A DNA stretch of 64,000 nucleotides from the NCBI RefSeq assembly GCF_964355755.1, contig NC_092673.1, positions 24,495,001-24,559,000 of the forward strand. The letters run 5' to 3'. The stretch is from Antedon mediterranea. Its lineage: Eukaryota > Echinodermata > Crinoidea > Comatulida > Antedonidae. Position numbers and translations under genes: made by a program. The notes beneath the pieces are model-generated. The model saw only the letters and a program-made list of their open reading frames with translations, had not been told where the DNA came from and did not search any database. Of the stretch, positions 37,940-54,047 are shown in pieces; position 1 is the stretch's first letter, and every line of letters begins with the position of its first letter.

Positions 37940-38720
37940 AGAAAATTTGAGTTTTCGTAAAAGGTCACTGACCTCTATAGTTACATAACAACTGTTTAAT
38001 TAGTTTTTAGAGTAAGAAATACATGTTATACACATTTTTAGTTATTTAGATGTTATTGGCAGGCATAAATGTTACCTCTAAACACAAATTTCATCAAATG
38101 CATCGGCAATTATGGAATAAGACATTGCAGACATTTTGTTAGGAAAAATTTGAGTTTTTGTAAAAGGTCAATGACCTTTTGACTTCTAGTTACGTATAAC
38201 TGTTATATTAATTGTTTTTTTTAATGTATATTAGTAGGATATATATACTATACACATTGGTACTAAAGCTATTTAGATATGATTATAAAACAATGGATTA
38301 TAGGCATGAACGCTACCCCCTACCACAAAATTGTTTACATTACATTTGATCAAGAATCAATTTCAATAAGAATAGTAGGCCTACATCATTACTTTTAAAA
38401 TTCTTCTAGTTAACATCATGTTTCCTATTTTATATATCGATAGGTACAGAAAAAACACAGTTTTGATTAAATGCATCCACAATTATGGCATACGATATTA
38501 CAGTTAATCATTTTTTTATGGACAAAATGAGTTTTTGTAAAAGGTCAATAACCGTTTGACCTCTAGTTATATAAATAGGTGTTGTATTTTGTTTTTTTAA
38601 ATTGCATATTAGAAAGAAATATATATTCTACACATAACATTGATATCAAGATTATTGAGATTGGATTATAAAACCACAAATTATGGGCATAAATGTTACC
38701 CCCTACCCCAAAAATATTTA
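37940..38720. repeat. Degenerate tandem repeat
   Basis: GAGTTTT.GTAAAAGGTCA, TGACCTCTAGTTA, a spacer with TTATACACAT and GGCATAAATGTTACC, recurs near 37950, 38150 and 38525. Confidence 0.65.
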
Positions 38721-38769
38721 CGGAATAAAATCGCTATATAGTTGTTGAGATTACGTAAAAAATAATATG

Positions 38770-39093
38770 TTCCAATGCTTCAATTTTCGGTGACTTTTAA
38801 TATGTCATTCTAAAGTACATTTGGAATGAAAAAATCAATGTTTCGTTACTATTGCAATTTGTGGTGGGTTTACCTCTAAATATCACTAGATTGACTGGAC
38901 TATTGGTGGGTAGCAAATTCAGGTATGTTGGTGCTCTATAGAAGAAGCTGTTCTTAAAAGTTTCAGTTTTAGGGAAAGGGACGACAAATTTCCTCTCACT
39001 GACACTTCGGGTACATCGATGATTTGGAATTCTGGCAAGACGCAGGGCGGCAAGGTATTCCGGAGCAGGACCAAGCACTACATCAATAGTCAA
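38770..39093 (-). pseudogene. LINE C-terminal fragment
   Basis: Minus-strand frame includes RKFVVPFPKTETFKNSFFYR and APTYLNLLP, the conserved end of CR1/L2-type LINE ORF2 proteins (a ...R.F..P...T...SFFY.A...WN.LP pattern). Inverted relative to 34700-34930. Confidence 0.7.
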
Positions 39094-39289
39094 TGTGTGG
39101 GAGGATTATAGTGTTATAAAGGAGTATGGATGTGTGTTTATTAATGAAATGACCGAGCACGCGATAAGATGGAGATGGACAAGCCCAGTTTGGAACGGAG
39201 TTTATTTACATGAAAAGAAAAAGATAAATTTGAATCAATGTGAATGCCAAGATGTTTCTGTTTGTCAGTTTGTGATATGGGTATATACG

Positions 39290-39475
39290 AAACGATATTA
39301 AAAGTAGTGACTTTTATTTCTATTTTATATCACTGTGCTACCCTGGTGCTAAATTGGGTCCACTTGAGCAGTTGCCGTAGTACTATTTCTATTATTGAAG
39401 TTAATAAAGGCATAAATGGCGCTCCGTAGAGAAGTAGAGAATGCTCCAGTCGTCAGCGTGACGCTCTGAAAGTCT
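39290..39475. repeat. Isolated inverted copy of the 30-kb tandem unit and its edge
   Basis: 39290-39375 is one inverted copy of the 30075-30660 unit. 39418-39475 is the reverse complement of about 29985-30045. It lies immediately upstream of SURF2, within its likely promoter. Confidence 0.75.
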
Positions 39476-39515
39476 AAATATACCAGAACACATGTGATGA
39501 GTTTTTCATAAAAAT

Positions 39516-43905
<4,390 letters not shown>

Positions 43906-44391
43906 CAGAAAAAGAAGATAACTAGGATAAAATATAATATTTATGAGGTTAAGAATCAAATAAATATATGAAAGTATAAAAAACAGAGGAAATTAATATT
44001 TCTCAATGACTTTTTTGTTATTGCTATAGTTTGACGGAACGCTTTCTAAGTCGAGCAGAATTTATAACGTTATTACAAAATACGACAACTCAATTGATTA
44101 CAAAATATGAAATTTTGTGAAAATTATTACTATTACTAATTTACTGTAATATATATTTTTAAGCTAAACCATTGACCCAACAGAAACATATCGCCACTTA
44201 CATGATGGTCCTTAACTACCTATAATACAAATCTAAATATAAAATGGTTATAAATGTTACAAAGCAGACCAATTTGATTATATTACCAAAAACTACAAAG
44301 TAAACAACGTATGCACCTACAAATATCGGTTCCTTCTAAAAGAATATGAAACAGCGACCGAGACATTTCTCTAAAGTCTCTAAATGAATGC

Positions 44392-47300
44392 CTACTTCAA
44401 AGCGTCAACTGGAGATATTTTTCGCGTCAATGAATGTTTCATGAGCTCCCAGAAACGAAGAACATCCGGGTCGTCGTCATTGCAGTCACGTGGCCAAGTT
44501 ATGTAGTTAATACGATCGAGTAGTTCTTTCAATATGACGTCAAGCTTTGGCATCTTTGTAATGTCTTCATACATTAAGGGAATTACGTTATTTTCCGACT
44601 TCAGGATCTCTGCTGACGCTGTAATGAACTCGTAACGGCACCATTGACTTTCAACAAACGCAGGCGATAGGACAATGATTGTCTTTCTGCTCTTGGCTAT
44701 TGCATCGAGAATATTCTGCATAATTGCTTTAAAAATATATGAATGTATTAATATTTAAATATATATTTTATTAATTATTGTGTATAAAATGATTTATAGG
44801 ACGATTCCCGGATTTGAAAATTCATTTAAATATTTTTATTTTTATTTATTTTTATTTTATGTCTTTAGGCAATGTGGCCAAGGATTACCAATAGTGAATT
44901 AATCACTGTCCTATCAGATAGGTGGTAATCCCCCTGATACAAGGGCTATTCTGTGAACCAGTTCACCGGGGTAACCCCCTACTCTTTTTCGAATAATGAA
45001 CTGGGTTCTTTAAAGTACACACAGGTTATAACTGTGTACACTGGACCTACGGTTTATAGTCCTTATCCGAGAAGACTTGTTCCACCACCAGAACTAGGAG
45101 CGAGTCGGCCTCGAACCCTTGCCGATGTTGTTGTTGGCTCTTTAGGTACGGTAAACGGCGCCCCTGCCTTAACCGCTCGGCCATATGACTCGCAGGAGTC
45201 GGCCATTGAATCTATTATCTAATACATCTATGATAAAAACACTTCTAAAATTGTAAAGATAATACGATGTTGACACTGCCCTTTTTATGACTGTGGTTTT
45301 GACCTTTAAAGAACTCTTGGTAATTTCAATATGTTAGAACATAGAGATATTATAGTGATCTCTATCTCTATGGTTAGACACATTTTTACGAGTCTTGCGG
45401 CAAATGTTGTATCACTTACTGTTTCCGGCAAGAAAGTGTTTGTAATGAACACAGACGGCAAACCCCATCGCCTCGAGATTTGGAACAAGTTTCTGTACCA
45501 CAAATGTCTCTTCTTCGGTGCCGCCTTTGTACGAGATAAATGCGTCAAATTCTTTGTCACCTAAATGATAATACAAATGTTTTATTAATTTTTTTAAAAA
45601 TTCAATTCTAATGTGATGGTACTACCGTTGTCACAGCACTTGTTAAGTGGATCACACTTAACAACGAATACAAAACGGATACAATTTATTAATAAAAAAT
45701 ATATAAATAATTGTAAAATAGAAGTAATACGGCCTATATTCAATAATAGCAAACCAATGCATTGTTTATACAGAAAACAAATGAAATCTTTTAAAAGCTT
45801 TTTAAAATATTATTTTCATCGATGAATCTATTATCTAATACATCTATGATAAAAACACTTCTAATTTAATTCGTTTTAGTATAGATAACATTTAAAATGT
45901 ATCAATTTATCGACCTTATTTATCTTACGTAGTATAAATGTGCCTTTCTCTCTTTCCAAAGATTGAATTTACCTTTTTCAACTGGCAATTGAAACTGTTC
46001 GGCCATACGTTGAATTCTGTTGCGATGTCGATAAACCGTTACAGGAACGAGCACAAGCATAACGAGTACGATCACAGCTACTACTGGTAGAACTACTTGA
46101 AAAGAAACTCCTTTTCCTACAAATTACGATATCAAACTATTTAAAATCCAATTTTCTTACATTATTTTTATCATTATTTCTACAACACTTTTTAATATGT
46201 CAATGATTTTCAGAAAAACAATACATTTTAGACCAGTTAAAGTAAAGTTTAAAAATTATCAATGAAAGGAGATGTAGCAAGAGTTTGTTTTGGTTGTATG
46301 TATAAAGTATTGCAACATTTTAATACGTGATATATGACCCAGTAAAAATGTTTGAATACCTCGACCAAAAAGCAAAAATATGTGTAACCTACCACGAACG
46401 TTGACGTTGAGAGTTCGGAAACTTGTACCGACACTATTAAAAGCGATACAGCGAAGTCTTGATTGGTCAAAGCTAGATGAAACATCCGGGATACTGAAAG
46501 TCTGTCCATCTTGAAGAATTCTGCCCCTATTAGATTTGTCACATTCCCAACGATAGGAGATACTAACAGGGTTACCAGAACCATTACACGTAACCAGTAG
46601 ATCATCTCCTTCTAAGATGTCTATATAACTGGGTTGAAATCGCAGTACAGGTTTGTCTAAAATATAAAATTAAAATACTAAATTTTTGCTAAATGTTAAT
46701 GTTTTTTGACCGTAAGTAAATGCATTTTGGTCGTATTATTTATAAATTGTTTATGGTAAAAAGAAATCAGAAATATATTTGATATTTTTGATTTTCTATT
46801 GTTTTGTATCTTGATCGAGATGCAAATGGTTGCTTAGACTGTGTGAAGGCTGACCGTGAGAGTTGCTGTCTCAGACGGCTGCTGTTCCCAGTGGAAGCCA
46901 ACATAGAACACCATGAGATAACATAATCTGGCTGTACAAATCAAGAAGCAGAAAGCATAATACAGTCCCTAGAACGTGTGGAGGATGTACAAACTTGTTA
47001 CTTACACGTTACATTCAACAACCTTGAGGTACGTGCGTTATCAAATTCGTCACTTTCCATCGTACACGTTAAATATTTTGAATTGTAATCTCGATAAACT
47101 GCAAATGTGATGGTACTTGCTACGTCGAACCGCAAATCTGTTTCCACAAATGTAAAGGTTTCCTGGAAATTGAAACGTTTTCCATCAATTGTCCACTTAA
47201 GGTTAGGAATTGGTCTAATTCCGTAAACGTTGCAAGTTAACATCATTAAATCATCTTCTGAAACGGATAACATGCTACTCTCTGTTGTAGTGTCGATTAC

Positions 47301-50300
47301 TGGATAGTCACCAGAAGGTGGGACAATAACTGTTATGTAGGCTTCTGCAAAGTTAATGTCGTCTGGTTCGAATGTGTGACCTACAAAACACCTATACACG
47401 CCTTCATCCTCTAGATACATATGTTCAATTGTCAATGTCGATTCACCAGTTAAAACATTCGAAGATATTGTTAGAGTATCTGTGCTTTTAAGCATGTTGT
47501 TGTTAACTGTTTTGCTGTTTAGTGTCCATATCACTACTCCAGCTAAAGGACGAACTTGGCACACCAATAACATATTAAATCCGGACACAACTGTATGATT
47601 TGTAGGGGTCTTGATAAATGGATTTGGAAGATCTAAATGCATATAAAGATATTAAATCCAAACTACTTGATTTATATTGAATAAAGACATTATAGCATAT
47701 CACTTATTTCAATCTAGGGACTGTTGGTTTATAGATCCGAGCTATAATGCTAACCCAAATCTAAATCATTTTGATCATTATTTAACACCCAAATATCTTC
47801 CTTCCCAATTTCCTAAACAAATCGTTTACCATTACTTATTTCGATAACTATCATTTTATTGTTGTATCGTATTATAATAATGACAATGCTTCCGCTTAAA
47901 GAATTTTTCAGTAAGGAAATAGGCCTACATCACTAGAATTGACAAGTTCGGTCATGTTTCGCGACTTTTCTTGCACATTAATAGGTGACGTGACTTTTAA
48001 CCATGATGACGTCATAAACATGAATATAACATTGTAAATTTACTGCAATAGACTGTTAAAATGTTAAGAATCAGTCTTACCAATCACCGTAATGGTAACT
48101 TCTCTCACGATCGTATTATTAGCAATACATCTGTAGATGTCATTATCAGATTCTGTGATGTTATCTACGTAGTAACTAATTTGAATTGGGCTGAACAAAA
48201 AAAAACATAACACCACTGCTTTAGTATTTTTCTATTAAATGCAATAATCAATTGAATAATAATAATAATAACCAAATACTAACTAATAAGGACCAAAAAC
48301 TAACTAGGAACAGACGAATTAGTTTCATCCATGGCGTAACCAGTAAAGGCATATTATTATGCTTTTTCCCTTATAGATACAATAATATAGTCGATTGGAA
48401 GTATTGTGAATTGCTAAATACATACCGTGGGTAATAGTTAACTTCAAGAAGGTTCCTTGTGGCGTTTTCTAAACCCGTATTGTTTCGTTGCCAGGTAATT
48501 GTAATGTCTGTATCTGTAAATCCGTGTGCTGTGCAGTTAAGTATTAGTATTGATCCCCATTTAATGTATAGACTTTCAGTGTCGATTTCCAAATATGGAT
48601 CAACTAAAAATGATAAGGTTCATGAAAGTATTTCATATAATGTAGTAAAAGTGAAAAAAATTAACGGTGTTATTTATTACTATTTCAAAAGATACCAGAA
48701 AATGTTTTATTTTGCACACAATTACGTACGTTTTTCACAAGTCTCTCCTGTAAGTCCAATTGGACATATGCATGCTCCGTTGAAACTATGGCATTGGATG
48801 TCTTGAGAACAATTGCAAATTTGGTCACAGTTCATTCCATATCTACTCCGTGGACATCCTGTTTGTGTATGTATAATCAAAATTTAGTATAGACCCAAAG
48901 TGTTTTAAATTGTAATAACTTAGACAGGGGGCTAATCTTGGTTCATTCATAATTAGCTGGAGGCAATGAAGATGTGGTGGAGAATTGATTCAATTAGGCC
49001 TATGGTTGAACTAACATTCTCGGTACTGATTTGGTCTAGATTTCGCCATATATCATATGAGCATTTCGTAATAGCATTCACATGTATTATAGTACCCCGT
49101 CGGAACATCATTGTTAATCAAACGCTAAGTATGCCATTATGTACCTCTTTTCAAACCCCATGTTTTCCAAGTAAATTCAAGATCCGCCCACGAACATAAG
49201 TTCTTGTGGGGGGGGGGGGTTAAGAAACGGACCTTCCAGAATTTGTGTTTGTAGGTGATTGTCATCGCTTTCACTCATTGAATTCTCAAAGGTTACTCAA
49301 CCCAGCAAATGCAAAGATCGTGAATCTGACCCGCCATTAACAGTTTCACAAGTAGCCTAGTCCTACAATGACAATTTATCTAATTCCTTAAAGTGCGCAT
49401 GCTCTAATTCGGATCGCCTCGCCCACAAAAAGACCCTTTTTAGTGCCGTCAATTATGTATTATATGGGCCTATATTTGTGTGTGAGGTGGTCTGAATCAT
49501 ATTATGATTTTTCATCATTTTAAGAAAACGTCACCGTCTTCCTTTCCGTGAAATTGATGGAGTGTGTATGTAAGGTAGCCAATTGCCATTAGTAAATAAG
49601 CCATAACTAACATTATACAGTATAACTATACCTACCATTTATTTGAATTGTGTACACATATTCCCCTCTGGTGTTTTGGGGGTTGTTGAATGAATATTGG
49701 CAAGTTCCTACAATGGCCTGATTATCCTGAATGACGAGATATGGAAAGAACAGTTCTAAAACAATTCCAGTCCAATGCGATGGCAGATCATATTCAGTAT
49801 CTACAGGAAGAGGTTCACCAATCGAATCTAAAAATAAAAAGAAATAGTAACTTATCGTAACCTACGATATTGAATTCGAATTATTATTCTATTGAACATC
49901 TTTTATTCTAATTATTAGTATGCATACGCAAATCATTCAGGACAATAGGCCTACACCATTCACAGTATTTTGGCACACATAGCATTTCATAAAATTGAAA
50001 CGCTGACTGGTACCAAGGCAACAACATAAAAAATGCAACAACATTCTAGAAAGTCTGTACTGTACCAGTTTTACCAAGCGATACTACTCTTATATTGGGA
50101 ATTGAAGAGAGAATATTCCTGTCCGCCCACTCACAAGAAATAGTCCATTTGTAGAATATATATAATACTTGGTATAATGCTAAAGGTCCGTCAATCTCCA
50201 CAAAAACATTAATTCCACCTAAAAATCAATACATACAGTTATATATATAAAATATTATATTTTGTATATACATATATATAGAATTCAATATCGTAAGTTA

Positions 50301-53300
50301 CTATTTCTTTTTATTTGTATGATATATTTTAAAATACCTTATGAACAAATTTGAAGAAATTCTAAACCGCCCGGTGATATACTGAACATTAATTAGTTTG
50401 GAACGATACTTTATTTCTTGAAAGAATTTCATTTAGCTTCGATTTTGTATAGATGACAAATTTCGTTTTTGTAAAAGCACAAGTTAACGGAGTACTTACT
50501 CGAACGTTTCGATCTCTATCAGAGATCCTTCTCAACTGACTGCGGAGTGTTAATGCAGCTTGGTCATTCTTGACGTCATCTGTTGATGACGTTGTACGCC
50601 TCCGGTTGTAGGTTGGAGGTTGTGCGGGGCTCGGCCAGGTGATGTGTCTATCAAATCATTGTACAAATGCGAGAGTTCGTGGGCTCCAGTGTCCCGGTTC
50701 ATGGTCTTCTCTTTATTTCTCCTTATATGTAATGATTCTCTAATCTGTCTGTCTTTGCGTTTAGGCTCTTTGGTTAAGATGGTAGCCTCCCAGTTCGGTA
50801 CATGATTGTGTTTTATGACATGTTCTGTAATGGCAGATTTGTGTATGATCGAAGATGTGGATGTTCTGGAGGCCCTAGTCATTACTCCCCCCGTGTTTGT
50901 TGTAACATCTTTTTTGTGATCATTAATTCGTGTTTGTAATGCCCTCCCTGTTTCCCCAATGTAAACTTGTGGACAGTTGCGGCAGGTGACTTCGTAGATT
51001 ACTCCACATGTATCCATCTTCTCGATTTTATCTTTTGGGTGGACGAGGCTATTCTTGATTTTATTTTGGGGTAGGAAATAGGTTCCGACATTGTGATAGG
51101 AGAGAGTGCGTCGTATTCTTTCTGCCATTCCTTTTACATAGGGGATTCCTATGCTACCTCGCATCTTGATCTTTTCCTTCTGTGGTTCGTGTCCTTTGTT
51201 CTTTTTTCTTTTTCGGTTTTCCATAACTCTCTGGAAGGACCACTCTGGATACTGGCAGTTGTGTAACGCTTTCTTGATGTTATCCATCTCAACTTTCCTC
51301 AAATCCATATCTCCCACTACCTTCTCAGCTCTGTCCACAAGCGTGTTTATAAGCCCCAGTTTGTGTTCGAGTGGATGATGTGAGTTGAAATGTAAATATT
51401 GGTCTGTGTGAGTGGGCTTCCGATAGACTGAGGTGGTAACTGTTCCATTGTCATTGAGTGTGATGAGCATGTCCAGGAAAGGTATTGTGTTGTTTGTCAT
51501 CGATTCTGTGGTGAACTTTATATTGTCAGTTATATCGATGTTATTAAGATGTGTGTTAAATGTATGTACTGTACCTATGGGGATGATAGCTAATACATCA
51601 TCAACGTATCGTTTCCAATACACAGGCTTGATGTTAGTGGGTGCCGTGTTTATGGCTTGATGTTCGAGCCACTCTAGATACAAGTTCGCCAATATAGGAC
51701 TTATTGGGCTTCCCATAGCAATGCCTTGTATTTGCCTATAAATGTTACCATTGAACGAGAAATAGGTTTTGTTCACAATTAAACCGAGGAGCTCCATTAT
51801 GTCTGAGCCTAAGAGCCTAAACGCAAAGACAGACAGATTAGAGAATCATTACATATAAGGAGAAATAAAGAGAAGACCATGAACCGGGACACTGGAGCCC
51901 ACGAACTCTCGCATTTGTACAATGATTTGATAGACACATCACCTGGCCGAGCCCCGCACAACCTCCAACCTACAACCGGAGGCGTACAACGTCATCAACA
52001 GATGATGTCAAGAATGACCAAGCTGCATTAACACTCCGCAGTCAGTTGAGAAGGATCTCTGATAGAGATCGAAACGTTCGAGTAAGTACTCCGTTAACTT
52101 GTGCTTTTACAAAAACGAAATTTGTCATCGATACTTTATTTATTTATGTACCGATCCCTTATACTCATTTTATTTTGAGTCTTAAGATACTTTTTTATAA
52201 GCTTGTACAAATGTTTTACTTGGTGCAATATTTTTGTATTTCGATGTTTTTTAAGGGGCAATTGACTCTTTGAGTTATAGTTATAGTAATTGTTTTGCTT
52301 TAGTTGCCCCTGACCATTTCTGTTCTGTTCTGTATCTGTGTTTTGGTCGAATAAATAAATGAAATGAAATGATTAAGATAGACATAGACATCGCTTTATT
52401 CTATGAATAAAGCGATGATAAGACGATAAGATCAATCTGTTGAAAATGAGAAAAGACCACTCCAACATAGATTCGAACTAGGTATCTTCATACAATATAT
52501 GGCATACCAGTAATTAATATGCGAACCAAAGGTTAATATTGGAATCCTTTTTTTTTTATCTAATTCGGTATTTATATTACTTACTTTATTACTTGGAATT
52601 ATTGTTATCTTAGCATTTGCCATTTAGGCCTATCTATTTACACAAAAAACTTATTTTTCAAAACTAATATTTTATTATTCAATCTTTGCTCACATGTTCC
52701 GTTTACGAATGAAACCACACTTATATCGTACTCTCCATAGTTGGATGTAATGCCACTTATGTTAACGTTTGCTGTTACTAAAGTATCCTGAAAAGTAAAA
52801 GAATCGTTGTTGCTGTTTGAAGGTGTATTTTTCTTCAGATTTAAATAACATTTACTTAGATACAGTACAAGTACTATAAAGCTCTTTGGCCATACTAAAA
52901 ATAACAGAAACAATAAGCAGAAGGAGACTGCTGGAATTTGTTGGACACTGTCTTCGCAATAAAGAAGAAATCATTGCCGATGTTCTGATGTGTCAGCCAA
53001 AACATGAGCTTGCAAAAAAGGAAGACCAGCACTCACACATTTATGTACTAGAGACGGAAATGCAGAAAGAAGTGCTTGCAGTCACAATGGCAAAAGTTAT
53101 GGAGGAATCTAGTCATATAAGTTCGGATATGTCCCGGACGTATTATTTTTCATTATACTCCCATATTAGGTTGAGGCAGAAACTATGCATGCATATATCA
53201 TGAATATTCATGTTATAATGTGTACATTATTTAGTTTACTTTTCTACAACATAACTGTTTTAATATAAATAAATTGATGTATTCTTTTACTTTAAAAAAA

Positions 53301-53989
53301 AAGTGACTCAGGGCGATATGATCAGGGAAGGGGTTGGGTGACTGACGGTTATGGATCCGTCAATCAATAATAATAATAAACTAAGCACAATTAACCATTA
53401 CTTTTATGAATTAGTTTCAATCTAATCTGGTAAAATCATGTAAATGGTATACTCACTGTACATGAATTGGCCGTCATTCATGTTGTATCTATGTATTGTC
53501 ATACAACAATAATTTATAATTGACTGACAGTTTTCATTCATTTTTATTGCAAATATATTTTAATAAAACAACCATTATTATAATTTATACCTATAGTATG
53601 GTAATAGGCGATTAAATACAAATATTTCTTAAACCAATGACCTATAAATTAGGTCCATGGTTTAACCATCTTAAACTTAAAAGTGTAGAAAACAATAATT
53701 ACACGATCATTTTAACTTAATGAAAGAGCAGTAAGCACATTCAACCACAAATTAAAATATAATGATATACATTGTATATAACCACACTCATCATAATATC
53801 AACACTTGTATATACCGCCAAAACATGAGGTCTATGTTGGCAGAATTTACTTACCGTTGATTTGTATACTGTGTCTGTAGGCCTATGTTCTTTAAAGCAT
53901 AACATATCATAGGCATTGTTATTAGATACAACAGTCACATAATATAAGAGAATACAATAAAAGGTCACTGCTGTACAGGATAACATCAT
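44392..53989 (-). CDS. EGF/Ig-domain transmembrane receptor with cytoplasmic TIR domain
   Basis: Twelve exons (minus): 53989-53855, 52787-52694, 50218-50075, 49827-49636, 48858-48730, 48603-48426, 48190-48081, 47632-47006, 46656-46393, 46116-45973, 45560-45420, 44726-44392; 830 residues. Order: signal peptide (1-22); a Cys-containing module of no recognised family (23-188); one EGF-like domain of the Tie/MEGF type (189-231, C-x-C and final GLTGETC); four Ig-like domains (232-327, about 328-430, 432-536, 537-624); TM helix (about 631-653); TIR (about 675-825) with box 1 FDAFISYK and box 3 FW in DVLRFWEL. Box 2 is HYKHFLAGN rather than the usual RD..PG. Expected role: cell-surface receptor signalling through TIR contacts, probably innate immune (inference). 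Ectodomain exon boundaries match the divergent gene at 58905. Exons 1-2 are the least certain; their phase and homology to the paired gene support them. Confidence 0.85.
44840..45195 (-). mobile_element. tRNA-derived SINE
   Basis: On the minus strand: A-box region TGGCCGAGCGGTTAAGG (Leu/Ser-type tRNA), B box GGTTCGAGG, then a body with GGTGGTGGAACAAGTCTTCT and GGATAAGGACTATAAACC. Same family as 60661-60983. Lies in the intron between the two TIR exons. Confidence 0.85.
45208..45866. repeat. 40-bp direct repeat flanking the first TIR exon
   Basis: GAATCTATTATCTAATACAT, CTATGATAAAAACACTTCTAA occurs at 45208-45250 and again at 45826-45866, about 620 bp apart, one in each intron around exon 45560-45420. 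Confidence 0.85.
50453..52130 (-). mobile_element. Penelope-like retroelement, 5'-truncated, with inverted terminal fragment
   Basis: The minus-strand frame 51797-50550 (415 residues) has RT motifs QGIAMGSPISPILANLYLEW and KRYVDDVLAI (catalytic YVDD). It ends with a GIY-YIG endonuclease domain (CGVIYEV, PQVYIGETGRALQTRI), the pairing that defines Penelope-like elements. The RT N-terminal part is missing. 50453-50780, covering the end of the frame and terminal sequence, recurs inverted at 51806-52130, so the body is bracketed by opposed copies. The terminal GATCTCTGATAGAGATC, GAAACG motif forms a 7-bp hairpin. It sits in intron 2 of the TIR receptor gene, same strand. Confidence 0.93.
52391..52417. 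other. Short perfect hairpin
   Basis: ATCGCTTTATT, 5-base loop, AATAAAGCGAT. No gene association seen beyond lying in a receptor intron. Confidence 0.5.
52890..53203 (+). pseudogene. LINE ORF2 C-terminal remnant
   Basis: The plus-strand frame contains RRRLLEFVGHCLRNKEEIIA and DVLMCQPKH, matching the post-RT tail ( R.GH..R...E.I...L.....H ) found in many animal LINEs. Truncated on both sides; inside intron 1 of the minus-strand TIR receptor. Confidence 0.65.
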
Positions 53990-54047
53990 GAGTATTGATC
54001 GACATAGGAACACCTTCTTCTATGAACTGCATATACACTTCCTTATT
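53630..54047. repeat. Duplicated divergent-promoter unit, copy 1 left half
   Basis: From GACCTATAAATTAGGTCCAT through the minus-strand first exon (53989-53855) to the insertion point at 54047. About 97% identical by eye to 57975-58385. It continues at 57377 after the inserted foldback element. Confidence 0.9.

Noticed and set aside
34800-38890. A single 4-kb TIR transposon bounded by the inverted LINE-like ends
   Set aside because: The inverted ends encode LINE C-terminal sequence in opposite orientations, better explained by two LINE 3' fragments.
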